A stretch of DNA of 64,000 bases, from NCBI GenBank assembly GCA_029262335.1, contig JAJCZQ010000027.1, positions 27,862 to 91,861 of the forward strand, in the 5' to 3' direction. Position 1 is the stretch's first letter, and each line of letters opens with the position of its first letter. The notes beneath the pieces were generated by a model that did not search any database, had not been told where the DNA came from, and worked only from the letters and a program-made list of their open reading frames with translations. A program made the position numbers and the translations under genes. This DNA comes from Deltaproteobacteria bacterium (GTDB taxonomy: Bacteria; Desulfobacterota_D; UBA1144; Nemesobacterales; JAJCZQ01). Positions 16,012-25,081 of the stretch are shown piece after piece.

Positions 16012-17841
16012 ATGACAAAACCTCCCAAAGCACTAATTGCCCATGAAGAGGCAAAATCTTACGATCGAATAAAATCTAAACATGTAATTGAATACCTGTA
16101 TGAAGATTTCGTACCATGGCATACCCTTCCTGATTTCAGGCATAAACTAGATGCGCCCAATGGGACAAAAATTGAGCTGGTAGACGACCCTGCTGTAATA
16201 GTCGGGGTTGGTACACTTAAAGGTACAAACCAGAGAATGGCAGTAATAGCACAGCAGACACCTTCAAACGATGAAGAAAGGGCAAAGTTTAATTATGGCC
16301 TTGTAAAGGCTGATGGTTACGGTCTTTGCTACAATATGATGGAATATGCAGAAGACCATGGCCTTATGCTAAACACTTTTATAGACACTGTAGGGGGCGA
16401 CCCTTACGAGTATTCGGCAGAAAAGCTGCAGTCGTGGTTAATATCGTACTGCCAGTCAAAAATGATAGGGCTTCAGACCAAGTCTATATCAGTTGTGCTT
16501 GGACTTGGCGGCAGTGGTGGTGCAATAGCAATTCAGCTTGCTCACAAGAGGCTTATGCTCTCAAGGGCTGAATATTCCGTTATTACCGCAGAAGGCTGTT
16601 CGGCAATTCTTTTTAGAAGTGCAGACAGGGTAGTGGATGCGCTCCAGGTTCTTCAGCCTACCGCGGAATATATGAAAAAATATGGAATTATTGATGACAT
16701 TATAAAAGAACCCGTCATGGACAGGCTCGATTATCTCGAATTAACAATTGAAAGGTTAAAGAAAGCAATCATTAAATCCTCAAAAGAGCTTGAACATTTT
16801 GACGTTAAATATTTAAAGAAAAATTTACAGGAAAAGATAGACATGGTTGGGAATATGGAACAGGACCCCAGCCGCTACAGGGGTATTGCAAAGAAAATTA
16901 AGGCTTCCATACAGTCCTATTTTGCCAAGCCTGCAACTCCTGATGTATCGGAAATGCAGATTGCCCTTTATGGTTCAGAACCCTATTTCTGTAACGACGA
17001 GAAAGACGGTGAAGGAAAAACCATACGCTATGGATGCAGGAAACAGTTTACGCGTGAAGAAATTCACAATAATATTTCCGCATGCCCCGATTGCTTTAAG
17101 CCCGAAACACTCAATTCTGATGAATACCTCGAGTTTCTGATAGATGATGGCTCTTTCAGGGAAATAAGGGATGATCTGACTACGGACCATATTGACTCGA
17201 GATTTAAGTTTTACGACTATTCATCTTCGAGGGAAAAAGCCGGGAAGCGTACAGATTCCAAGGACTCTCTTGTCATTGGCTACGGACACCTCAATAACTA
17301 CAAAGTTGCTGTTGCCGTATGTGATTTCAGGTTTATGGGTGGATCGATGAGTGCAGTATTTGGCGAAAAGATGAAACTTATTGTGGACCATGCTATAAAA
17401 AGAAACCTTCCCCTGATTACCATAACAGCCAGTGGCGGTGCCAGGATGCAGGAAGGTACGGTTGCACTTTACCAGATGGGTAAAACCATATCTTCAATAC
17501 TAAAACTTAAGGAAGCAGGGCTTCCTCACATTTCAATACTCGGCCATCCTACAACAGGCGGCGCACTTGCCAGCTATGCAGTACAGGGTGATTTCATAAT
17601 CTCCGAACGCAAATCAACTATTGCATTTGCCGGCGACAGGGTAGTTAAGCTTACAAGCGGCGGCAGGGGTGTGGATCCTGAGATTATGACATCTGAGTTT
17701 TATGAAAAACACGGCGGGATACATCTTGTAACGGAAAGAAACCAGTTTAAATCGGTTATAGCAGGGGTACTTCATGTAAAAGGCTTCAAAGTGGCAAAAG
17801 TGCAAAACCCTGAAAAAGAGTTTAACGAAGACTGGTATTAA
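16012..17841 (+). CDS. fused acetyl-CoA carboxylase carboxyltransferase (AccA-AccD order)
   Basis: One 609-residue chain carries both carboxyltransferase halves. Residues about 20-240 resemble the alpha subunit (AccA), with the block SVVLGLGGSGGAIAIQLAHK and then SVITAEGCSAILF. Residues about 315-609 resemble the beta subunit (AccD), with four zinc-ribbon cysteines near 327, 339, 357 and 360, then GGSMSAVFGEKM, TASGGARMQEGT and HPTTGGALASYA. Between them is a helical linker. The protein should transfer the carboxyl group from biotin to acetyl-CoA (or another acyl-CoA) to make malonyl-CoA. Biotin carboxylase and BCCP genes are not in the window. An A-first fusion is unusual, since described fusions more often place D first. 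Acetyl-CoA specificity is inferred. Confidence 0.88.
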   Translation: MTKPPKALIAHEEAKSYDRIKSKHVIEYLYEDFVPWHTLPDFRHKLDAPNGTKIELVDDPAVIVGVGTLKGTNQRMAVIAQQTPSNDEERAKFNYGLVKADGYGLCYNMMEYAEDHGLMLNTFIDTVGGDPYEYSAEKLQSWLISYCQSKMIGLQTKSISVVLGLGGSGGAIAIQLAHKRLMLSRAEYSVITAEGCSAILFRSADRVVDALQVLQPTAEYMKKYGIIDDIIKEPVMDRLDYLELTIERLKKAIIKSSKELEHFDVKYLKKNLQEKIDMVGNMEQDPSRYRGIAKKIKASIQSYFAKPATPDVSEMQIALYGSEPYFCNDEKDGEGKTIRYGCRKQFTREEIHNNISACPDCFKPETLNSDEYLEFLIDDGSFREIRDDLTTDHIDSRFKFYDYSSSREKAGKRTDSKDSLVIGYGHLNNYKVAVAVCDFRFMGGSMSAVFGEKMKLIVDHAIKRNLPLITITASGGARMQEGTVALYQMGKTISSILKLKEAGLPHISILGHPTTGGALASYAVQGDFIISERKSTIAFAGDRVVKLTSGGRGVDPEIMTSEFYEKHGGIHLVTERNQFKSVIAGVLHVKGFKVAKVQNPEKEFNEDWY

Positions 17842-18453
17842 TTATTTCGGCATATATTTGCCGTCAAGTTCCTTAACCCTTTCTACAATATCAAATTTAT
17901 CAATTATTTCCCCTTTTTGCATCTCATAAAGGAAATTCGCATTATCTCTCGGGGCATCACTCTTTACGTTGGGATTAAAGAAAACCTCTTTGGTATGTAC
18001 GAGCCCGGCCCTGCTGTAAGCAGCAAGCTCATATTTCATGCCCATCCTTAGTGCATCACAAGGGCACGCTTCAACACAAAAACCGCAAAATACGCAGCGC
18101 ATAAAATCAATGTTATAGACCTTTGGCCTTCTTTCGATTCCATAATCATCAGCTGCTTCGGCAACAATTGAAATAGCCTGCGTTGGGCATGCTACTTCAC
18201 AAAGCTTACAGGCCACGCACCTTATCTCACCTTCATCGTCTCCCGGCATAACATGCAGTCCCCTGTAATTAGGAGGCAGTTCCTTCACCTCTTCCGGATA
18301 CTGTATCGTAATCTGATTAAATCCGAGCAGATGTTTTAAGGTTATCCAGAGTCCGCCGAAAATCTGGGGGAAGTACATTTTTTCAAAAAATGTAAGTTCC
18401 GGATATTTGATTTCTTTAATTTTAATAGCCATTTGAGCATCTAAATATAACAC
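17842..18453 (-). CDS. nuoI: NADH-quinone oxidoreductase subunit I
   Basis: The protein is 203 residues from a GTG at 18453, or 196 from an ATG at 18432 (MAIKIKEI), which looks more likely as the native start. It contains two [4Fe-4S] ferredoxin motifs, CVACKLCEVACP and CVFCGFCVEACP, separated by the stretch YGIERRPKVYNIDFMR typical of NuoI. An N-terminal amphipathic region and a WITLKHLLG segment match the membrane-contact helix. NuoI carries electrons through clusters N6a and N6b of Complex I. No other nuo gene is in the window, so it is an orphan copy or separated from the main operon. It abuts the stop of the AccA-AccD gene in convergent orientation and sits downstream of the SSS symporter. 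Confidence 0.93.
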   Translation of the reverse strand: MLYLDAQMAIKIKEIKYPELTFFEKMYFPQIFGGLWITLKHLLGFNQITIQYPEEVKELPPNYRGLHVMPGDDEGEIRCVACKLCEVACPTQAISIVAEAADDYGIERRPKVYNIDFMRCVFCGFCVEACPCDALRMGMKYELAAYSRAGLVHTKEVFFNPNVKSDAPRDNANFLYEMQKGEIIDKFDIVERVKELDGKYMPK

Positions 18454-18468
18454 ATCTTCAGAACATAA

Positions 18469-20244
18469 CTAATAAAGATTTGAAAATTCCTTACTTACCC
18501 TCCTGTACAGTATAGTCCCTGAAATAACAGCAAAGATTATCAGTAAAACACCTATATTTTTATTTCCAAGCAGTAATTTCCCGATACCCATCAGCGAAGT
18601 AATTACAAAACAGACCCCGAGCAGCCAGTTAACGATAATGGGAAGGAATGGCGTTGTTTTTACTTCCGGATTATCTGCTGATACAGGCCGCCAGAATCCC
18701 CACGGGCGTACCTTTTTGTAAAATTCACTCAGTTTTGACTGTGGTTCGGGTTTTGTAATAAACGTAACAATCACCCAGCACAAAATTGATACCGGTATAA
18801 CTATAATCTGGTATTTGAGTTCCAGTTCTAATCCGTTAAGCCTCGTATAAAGAATAATAAGGATCATTGAAATCAAAGAGACTGCAAGAGCAGTAATCTC
18901 GGACCATGCATTAATCCTCCACCAGAACCATCTGAGAATTAATACTAGCCCGATACCCGAACTCATGGCCCAGACAAATATCCAAGCGTTTCCAATATTG
19001 CTTATCTGAAGTGCTATAAAGCCTGATACCACGGTAAGCAACAACGTAATAATCCTGGACATGGAAACATAGTGATGCTCGCTGGCGTCCTTTTTGATAA
19101 ACCTTTTATATATATCGTTTAAGAGATAGGAAGAGCCCCAGTTGAGCTGGGTAGAGATTGTGGACATAAAAGCCGCAAGAAACGTAACGAGCAATAGACC
19201 TTTTAAGCCAGGGCCAAGAAAATCCCTTATCATTGCTACATATACTGCTTCATGGTCACCGCCGGTAACACTTGCCGTTGGAAATACTATAAGTGAAGCA
19301 AGAGCCACGAGTACCCAGGGCCAGAAACGTATTATGTAATGATTTAAAACAAACCATGCCATACCTAGTACAGCATGCTTTTCATTCTTGGCAGAAAGAA
19401 ATCGTTGAATAAAATAACCGCCGCCGTCCGCGTTATGAGATGACCACCATATCACGGTAACAAAAATCAAAAAAGTAAAAAACCCGGAGGATAAAAACCC
19501 GGTCTCGGCGCAGTTTTCACATGAGGTTAGAAAAAACTTCAAATGCTCAGGGTCAATATTGTTTATCTTGGTGACAAAACCGTCATAACCGCCGATCTGA
19601 GGTGAATTTATTACCACGTAAGCAAGGATTATTGTTCCGGCCACAGCAAATATATACTGAAGAAAGTCAGTAACGACCACTCCCCAGAGCCCTGAAAGCA
19701 TTGTATAGAAAAACGCTATGGAAAGGCAGAATACAACAGCATAAAGTTTATCAATCCCAAAGAATACGCCAAGCACCTTTGACATAGCTGCCACAACCCA
19801 TCCTATAACTATAAAATTAAATATAGTGGAAAAGTAAAATGCCTTGAAACCCCTGAGGAATGCTGCCGGCTTTCCGCTGTACCTGAGCTCAATGAGTTCA
19901 TTATCAGTAATCACTTCGGCACGCCGCCATAACCTGGAAAAGACAAATATGATAAAAACATGGCTGAATATATAGTTCCACCAGAACCAGTTTTTCCATA
20001 TTCCCTCGGTCCTGATCCATCCTGTTACAGCAAGCGGTGTATCGGCCGCAAAGGTTGTCGCGACCATAGAAGTCCCAAGGAGCCACCACGGAAGATTCCT
20101 GCTCGAGACAAAATATGAAAGTATATTTTTGCTCGCCCTCTTCCTGAAATAAACACCTATGAGTATTGTGATCAGGAAGTATAAGAACACTACTCCCCAA
20201 TCAAGTCTATCCAGATTAGAGAAAAACGAATTATTTAAAGGCAT
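18469..20244 (-). CDS. sodium:solute symporter (SSS) family protein
   Basis: The 591-residue membrane protein has about 13 or more hydrophobic segments. The N-terminus LDWGVVFLYFLITILIGVYF is typical of SSS proteins, as are the early motif NLPWWLLGTSMVATTFAADTP and the later FLAAFMSTISTQLNWGSSYL, which fits the SSS Na+-site helix. The substrate (sugar, amino acid, carboxylate, vitamin) cannot be read from the sequence. The C-terminus is extended by extra helices relative to PutP-type members. It lies upstream of nuoI on the same strand with a 15 to 36 bp gap, so the two may be cotranscribed. Confidence 0.9.
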   Translation of the reverse strand: MPLNNSFFSNLDRLDWGVVFLYFLITILIGVYFRKRASKNILSYFVSSRNLPWWLLGTSMVATTFAADTPLAVTGWIRTEGIWKNWFWWNYIFSHVFIIFVFSRLWRRAEVITDNELIELRYSGKPAAFLRGFKAFYFSTIFNFIVIGWVVAAMSKVLGVFFGIDKLYAVVFCLSIAFFYTMLSGLWGVVVTDFLQYIFAVAGTIILAYVVINSPQIGGYDGFVTKINNIDPEHLKFFLTSCENCAETGFLSSGFFTFLIFVTVIWWSSHNADGGGYFIQRFLSAKNEKHAVLGMAWFVLNHYIIRFWPWVLVALASLIVFPTASVTGGDHEAVYVAMIRDFLGPGLKGLLLVTFLAAFMSTISTQLNWGSSYLLNDIYKRFIKKDASEHHYVSMSRIITLLLTVVSGFIALQISNIGNAWIFVWAMSSGIGLVLILRWFWWRINAWSEITALAVSLISMILIILYTRLNGLELELKYQIIVIPVSILCWVIVTFITKPEPQSKLSEFYKKVRPWGFWRPVSADNPEVKTTPFLPIIVNWLLGVCFVITSLMGIGKLLLGNKNIGVLLIIFAVISGTILYRRVSKEFSNLY

Positions 20245-20302
20245 AGATATAGCTACTAATTGTAGTAACTAATAACTATATATAATATGTATGACTATTA
20301 AA

Positions 20303-20707
20303 TTAATATTTTACAACGCGTTTTAGTTTCTTGGCCTGTTTGACCCAGCCATCTACCATTTTTGCACTTGGCAGCTGCCTGACGCATTTCTTTTTCTTGT
20401 TGACCTGGGCCATTTTCTCATGAAGATTTGCAGATTTTCTTTGTGCAAGTTCCATTACAGTATCCACACCTGAACATTCAAGCAGGTCGCTGTATTCACT
20501 GCCCACGCCTTTGACCCTGCATAGATCGGCACGGTTGACCCATCCGAGGATCATTTTCTCGGTTATGCCTGAATCTTTGGAAACAGCTTTTCTTCCTTTT
20601 TTATCCGCCCCTGCTTTTAAGAGTCCCTCAAGGGTCCTGATACCGGCCTTTTGCAGTTTTTTGCCGTTTGCTTTGCCTATACCTTCCACATCTGTAATTG
20701 TAGCCAT
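20303..20707 (-). CDS. DUF4332 helix-hairpin-helix protein
   Basis: The 134-residue protein contains two helix-hairpin-helix-like repeats: VEGIGKANGKKLQKAGI near 7-23 and VKGVGSEYSDLLECSGV near 65-81. It matches the DUF4332 family, which is predicted to bind DNA non-specifically. The C-terminal third is rich in lysine. A GGAGG sequence precedes the ATG. It is a single-gene unit between the SSS symporter and the peptidoglycan-recycling operon. The function is unknown. Confidence 0.85.
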   Translation of the reverse strand: MATITDVEGIGKANGKKLQKAGIRTLEGLLKAGADKKGRKAVSKDSGITEKMILGWVNRADLCRVKGVGSEYSDLLECSGVDTVMELAQRKSANLHEKMAQVNKKKKCVRQLPSAKMVDGWVKQAKKLKRVVKY

Positions 20708-20751
20708 ATAATTCCTCCCGCTATATTATTAAATTTAATACTTTTTATAGA

Positions 20752-22266
20752 TTAAAATTTAATCGGCAATTTAGAATTCGAAACCAGTTTGCCGGTCAGC
20801 ATATCTGCAGCAGCTTTTTGACACGGCTCTATAATCTCGAATGAACTTATAATAATATTATAGTCTAAAAAATCGGCAATTACATAGGGAGAACCAAACG
20901 AAACCAGAATTTTATTTCCATAATTTTGATTGCAAATGTGATTAAGCACCTTATGGTAAAATTTTGTTAACTCTGAATACCTGGTCCAGGCAGAAACAGT
21001 TGTAGCCACAACATTAATAGTGTCATAATCATTTTTGGAGCTAAAATCATAATCTTCTGAAATATAATTTACCGATTCAACTTCAAGTCCGTTAATTTTT
21101 ATACGGTCTGTAAACGGCTTGCATATATTTTTACCACCCTTCATGACGTCAAAAATATTAACTTCTACTTTCCCCGAATTTAACGTCCCGCCTTTTACAA
21201 GACACACCGATTCCCGTGCAATTCTTGATACAATTTTTTTTGAATTTTCTCTATCCGGAAAAATATCCGATGTTTGTTTAATTTGTTTTTTTATTTCAAA
21301 CAGCCTTCCGGCTGATTCATATGCAGCTGAACAAAATGCTTCGTCAGTTTTAATCCTTTCGGATAAAGAGGCAATAAGCTCTTCGGAATTTACAGGGTCA
21401 AGGATGATATCGCATCCGGCCCTGATTGATTTTACTGCTATTTCACTTTCCGGCCCCAACTCCCTAAGTGCATCCATTCTGAAAGAATCCGTTATTACAG
21501 CTTTTCTGAACCCCAGTTTTTTTCTTAATACTTCTGTTATCAGTGTTTTGGAAAATATCGCCGGTACTTCGTTACTGTCCACACCGTCCATGGCTATGTG
21601 CCCGGCCATAATAAAATCAATACTTTCATCAACTGCCTTCTTAAAAGGAACGAGTTCAAGCTCCAGAAGCTCATGGACCGTTTTATTCAGTACAGGCAGC
21701 TCGACATGCGAGTCCGCATCTGTTGAACCATGGCCCGGGAAATGTTTTCCACAGGCAAACACACCTTCATTTTTTACTTTGTTGTAGTACGATGAACCGA
21801 GGCGTGATACAAGCCGCTCATCATCTCCAAATGCCCTGACATTTACAATAGGGTTTTTGGGGTTTGTATTTATATCAAGCACAGGGGCAAACAAAAGATT
21901 AAGTCCGCAGAATTTCATTTCCCCTGCGGTATTAAGCGCCTGGAGTTCTACAAGTTCTTCGCTGTCTGAAGCGCCCTGGGACATTAAGAATGGAAACCTG
22001 GTCCCTCCTTTTACAATTTGGCCAAGCCCCCTTTCAGCATCAATCCCGAATAATAGCGGATTTTTGGATTTAGATTGCAGTGCTGTAGTTGTTTCCCTGA
22101 CCTGGTTTATTTCACCGTTGAAAATTATAAATCCGGTAACATGATATTTTTCTACATATCTTAGTGCCTGTTCCAGATAACCTTCCTCATTAAAGTCTAT
22201 CCTTGGCATTACAAGCTGGCCTGCGATTTCCGGGCCGGCAAGTCTGTTTATATCAGTATCGCTCAA
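20752..22266 (-). CDS. nagZ: GH3 beta-N-acetylhexosaminidase (NagZ-like)
   Basis: The 504-residue protein has a GH3 TIM barrel at about 1-325 followed by a second alpha/beta domain. Typical NagZ residues are the KHFPGHGSTDADSHVELP segment near 173-190 with the catalytic His and Asp, and the nucleophile Asp in VITDSFRMDAL near 258. It is longer than single-domain NagZ of enterobacteria (about 340) and resembles two-domain NagZ of Bacillus. The start is TTG, 2 bp after the anmK stop. No signal peptide is visible, so it works in the cytoplasm. It releases N-acetylglucosamine from muropeptides, upstream of AnmK and MurQ in the same operon. Confidence 0.9.
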   Translation of the reverse strand: MSDTDINRLAGPEIAGQLVMPRIDFNEEGYLEQALRYVEKYHVTGFIIFNGEINQVRETTTALQSKSKNPLLFGIDAERGLGQIVKGGTRFPFLMSQGASDSEELVELQALNTAGEMKFCGLNLLFAPVLDINTNPKNPIVNVRAFGDDERLVSRLGSSYYNKVKNEGVFACGKHFPGHGSTDADSHVELPVLNKTVHELLELELVPFKKAVDESIDFIMAGHIAMDGVDSNEVPAIFSKTLITEVLRKKLGFRKAVITDSFRMDALRELGPESEIAVKSIRAGCDIILDPVNSEELIASLSERIKTDEAFCSAAYESAGRLFEIKKQIKQTSDIFPDRENSKKIVSRIARESVCLVKGGTLNSGKVEVNIFDVMKGGKNICKPFTDRIKINGLEVESVNYISEDYDFSSKNDYDTINVVATTVSAWTRYSELTKFYHKVLNHICNQNYGNKILVSFGSPYVIADFLDYNIIISSFEIIEPCQKAAADMLTGKLVSNSKLPIKF

Positions 22267-22268
22267 GA

Positions 22269-23456
22269 TTATTTAACCAGTCTGTTTTTTCCTATAGAAA
22301 TTTTACCAAGCGGCGCACCCGAACGCGCCCCTGTGACTTTTGGAAGATTCGCATAATTCGTAAAAATAGTTTCATTAGCAAGAATGGCAAATGCGATTGC
22401 CTCTTTTGAATCCGGGGGGACACTGTATTTATCTGATATTGAAAGCGGGATAGGTTTTAGTTTTTCCGCTAGCTTCTCAACCATCACTGAATTAAAAGCG
22501 CCGCCGCCGCTTAATATAACTTCGTCTATTTTCCATTTTGAAAAAATAAAATCTTCGTATGAATTGTAAATTGTATCCACTGTGAACTGTACCAGTGTTG
22601 AAATCAGTACATTTAAGTTTATTGATTTATTCTCAACCAGTTTATAAAGTTTTTCAGCCTCTTCTCTTCCATATCTTTCTCTTCCGGTCGTTTTAGGAGG
22701 CTGCACTTTGTAGTAATCATTATTTAAAAGGTGGTACAGGATTTTGTAATCAACTTCTCCTCCACTGGCAAGTTTCCCGTTATCATCGAAGTTTTCCTTA
22801 CCGTGTGTATGTATCCTTACTACATCATCTATCAGCATATTGCCGGGTCCGGAGTCATAAGCAAAAACATCATCAAGATTTGATGTCACAAGTGTGCTGT
22901 TGGCAATACCCCCTATATTTAGTGCTATCCTGACCCTGCCTGTTTCCCTGAAAAGCAGGTAATCCACATAAGGCACAAGTGGCGCACCTTCTCCCCCAAG
23001 CGCCATGTCTCTTGTCCTGAAATCTGATATGGTTGTTATACCCGTTTTCTCGGCAATCACATCGGCCTCGCCAATCTGAAGAGTTGAAGAAAACTCTGAA
23101 TCTACTGATGGGGGGTTATGGTAAACTGTCTGTCCGTGTGAACCTACAAGGTCAACATCATCGGGGGTAATGCCTGCTTTTTCTATTATACTTATAGTAG
23201 CATCCGAGAACGCTTCCCCTACTACAAAATTAAGGTCGGACAGCTTCGTTGCAGATAAATTATTAATTTCCTGAAGTGCAAACCTTATCCTGCTTTCGTA
23301 TGGATAAGATGCAAATTCCACAAGTTCTATTCTGGTATCAAATCCACTCCCATTAATTCTTACAAGGGCTGTATCAATACCGTCCATTGATGTGCCCGAC
23401 ATCAGGCCGATGACCAATCTTTTGTCTTTATTTATTATTGATTCAAGCCATTTCAT
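22269..23456 (-). CDS. anmK: anhydro-N-acetylmuramic acid kinase
   Basis: The 395-residue protein begins with a short leader followed by the AnmK signature GLMSGTSMDGIDTALV (about 17-32). Further family blocks are VGSHGQTVYHNPP, GGEGAPLVPYVDYLLF, ALNIGGIANSTLV, AYDSGPGNMLIDD and the late SGGGAFNSVM. It cleaves and phosphorylates 1,6-anhydro-MurNAc to MurNAc-6-phosphate with ATP. The next enzyme MurQ is encoded just upstream in the operon, so both sequential steps are adjacent. Start at ATG 23456, 27 bp after the murQ stop. Confidence 0.97.
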   Translation of the reverse strand: MKWLESIINKDKRLVIGLMSGTSMDGIDTALVRINGSGFDTRIELVEFASYPYESRIRFALQEINNLSATKLSDLNFVVGEAFSDATISIIEKAGITPDDVDLVGSHGQTVYHNPPSVDSEFSSTLQIGEADVIAEKTGITTISDFRTRDMALGGEGAPLVPYVDYLLFRETGRVRIALNIGGIANSTLVTSNLDDVFAYDSGPGNMLIDDVVRIHTHGKENFDDNGKLASGGEVDYKILYHLLNNDYYKVQPPKTTGRERYGREEAEKLYKLVENKSINLNVLISTLVQFTVDTIYNSYEDFIFSKWKIDEVILSGGGAFNSVMVEKLAEKLKPIPLSISDKYSVPPDSKEAIAFAILANETIFTNYANLPKVTGARSGAPLGKISIGKNRLVK

Positions 23457-23483
23457 ATTGCTTATCGCGTTAAATATTCTATT

Positions 23484-24380
23484 TTATAAAAGTGCTTTCT
23501 TTAGAAAACCATCACTCTCTTCAAGTAACTTTAATGCATCGTCTAAATCCATATTCTTTTTGATCATTACAACACTTGCCTTTACATTCCAGTTAGAAAT
23601 CTCCAGGGTTGCCCGTGCTTTATCAATGTCAATTCCGCAAAGCTCAATAACAATCCTGATTGCCCGGTCTCTTAGTTTTGATGACTTTGGCTGAACGTCA
23701 ACCATCAGATTGCCGTATGTTTTACCAAGACGTATCATTGATGCGGTAGTCAGAATGTTTAACACCATTTTTGTGGCAGTTCCGGCTTTTAGCCTTGTTG
23801 ATCCAACAATTACTTCCGGCCCTGTAAGTAGTGAAATGGTAATATCCGGTACTGTATTTATTGCAGGGTTACATGTAATTAGAACTGTTTTGGCCCCCGT
23901 CTTTTTTGAATATTCAATAGCCGACTGTACAAATGGCGTTGAAGAACTTGCAGCAATACCAACTACAATATCAGCAGCATTTAGCCCTCTTTTTTTTAAC
24001 TCTATTACTGAATCTTCCGTTGAATCTTCGGCACCTTCGATTGATCTTGTTATTGCTTCACTGCCGCCGGCAATAATCGCCTGTATCATCTCGGGGTCTG
24101 TACCGAATGTCGGGGGACATTCTGCTGCTTCGATGACTCCGAGCCTTCCGCTTGTCCCGGCACCTGTAAAAAAAAGCCTTCCCCCTCCCTTTAAAGAATC
24201 ACATATTAAATTTACTGCAAGTGAAATGTTTGCGTTTTGTGCCGTGATGGCACTGCTGATTAATTTATCTTCCGAAATTATTGTATCTACGATCTGATCG
24301 GTTGTTTTTGAATCAATATCAATCGTATTGGGGTTAATTTTCTCCGTAAGGAGATCACCTGTTTCTCGGATTTTAGGCAT
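23484..24380 (-). CDS. murQ: N-acetylmuramic acid 6-phosphate etherase
   Basis: The 298-residue protein is a SIS-domain MurQ. Characteristic segments are FTGAGTSGRLGVIEAAECPP near 72-91, the catalytic-region Glu in that block, EDSTEDSVIELKKRG and VGSTRLKAGTATKMVLN near 194-210. It removes the lactyl ether from MurNAc-6-P to give GlcNAc-6-P and D-lactate. It is the second gene of the recycling operon, 11 bp after the unknown 127-residue gene and 27 bp before anmK. Confidence 0.97.
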   Translation of the reverse strand: MPKIRETGDLLTEKINPNTIDIDSKTTDQIVDTIISEDKLISSAITAQNANISLAVNLICDSLKGGGRLFFTGAGTSGRLGVIEAAECPPTFGTDPEMIQAIIAGGSEAITRSIEGAEDSTEDSVIELKKRGLNAADIVVGIAASSSTPFVQSAIEYSKKTGAKTVLITCNPAINTVPDITISLLTGPEVIVGSTRLKAGTATKMVLNILTTASMIRLGKTYGNLMVDVQPKSSKLRDRAIRIVIELCGIDIDKARATLEISNWNVKASVVMIKKNMDLDDALKLLEESDGFLKKALL

Positions 24381-24391
24381 ATTACCGGAGC

Positions 24392-24775
24392 TTAAATTTT
24401 AAAACATTTTTTCAATGAATTTTTGATCATCTCCCGGTTCATCTGGTCAATGTTTATATCTATTATTGTCCCGTCCATACCGGGGTCAGCTATATAGACT
24501 TTGTCGCTGACAAAACCGGTAATGACAACTTTCCTGTGTCCTGAGGGATTGTTAATATCATTAAGGTAAATTCCAAGTGGTTCCTTTACCATATCACTGT
24601 AAATGGTCTCATTCCTCTGCTGAGCAATTGCGCGGCTTAAAATATTTTTTAAATTGCTTCCTTCTTCAATCTCAATACTAAAATTTGAACCGCCTGAAAG
24701 TTCTGTATTAAGCTCTTCTGCGGCGGGCCTTATAATTTCTTCAACCTGTTTTTTAAAACTATTTGTATCTGTCAT
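24392..24775 (-). CDS. hypothetical protein leading the peptidoglycan-recycling operon
   Basis: I do not recognise this 127-residue protein. It is hydrophilic with no signal peptide or membrane segment. The first half has acidic helices (KKQVEEIIRPAAEELNTEL), then a beta-rich middle with KVVITGFVSDKVYIADPGMD and a basic C-terminus ending KKCFKI. It is the first gene of a minus-strand operon, followed 11 bp later by murQ, anmK and the NagZ-like gene. The position suggests a small partner or regulator of muropeptide recycling, which is inference only. Confidence 0.65.
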   Translation of the reverse strand: MTDTNSFKKQVEEIIRPAAEELNTELSGGSNFSIEIEEGSNLKNILSRAIAQQRNETIYSDMVKEPLGIYLNDINNPSGHRKVVITGFVSDKVYIADPGMDGTIIDINIDQMNREMIKNSLKKCFKI

Positions 24776-25081
24776 TTCCGGCTCCTGAATTTTTATATTG
24801 TTTAAATTTAATATATGAACTACTAGATATTAATTTAACAACTATTATACATTAAACATCCGAATTGTATCCAACCTTAAATAAGCTGGAGTGGTAGTAT
24901 TAAAAATTTTTATAATATTTCCTGTCTTGTATGTGCCCTAGTTAAAACCTTAATGAAAATATATCCGTATATTAAAATGAAAAAGGGTTGCATTACATAA
25001 CATTATTCACTAATAAATATAATTAAATGTCGATAGTGGTATAATAAAAGGAGTTATTAATCTGGAGGAATACTAACGTTC
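24776..25081. other. divergent intergenic region before the recycling operon
   Basis: A 306-bp AT-rich gap between the minus-strand recycling operon and the plus-strand zinc-ribbon gene. It must contain both promoters. Apart from GGAGGAA at 25064-25070 (the ribosome-binding site for 25082) I recognise no element. Confidence 0.5.
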
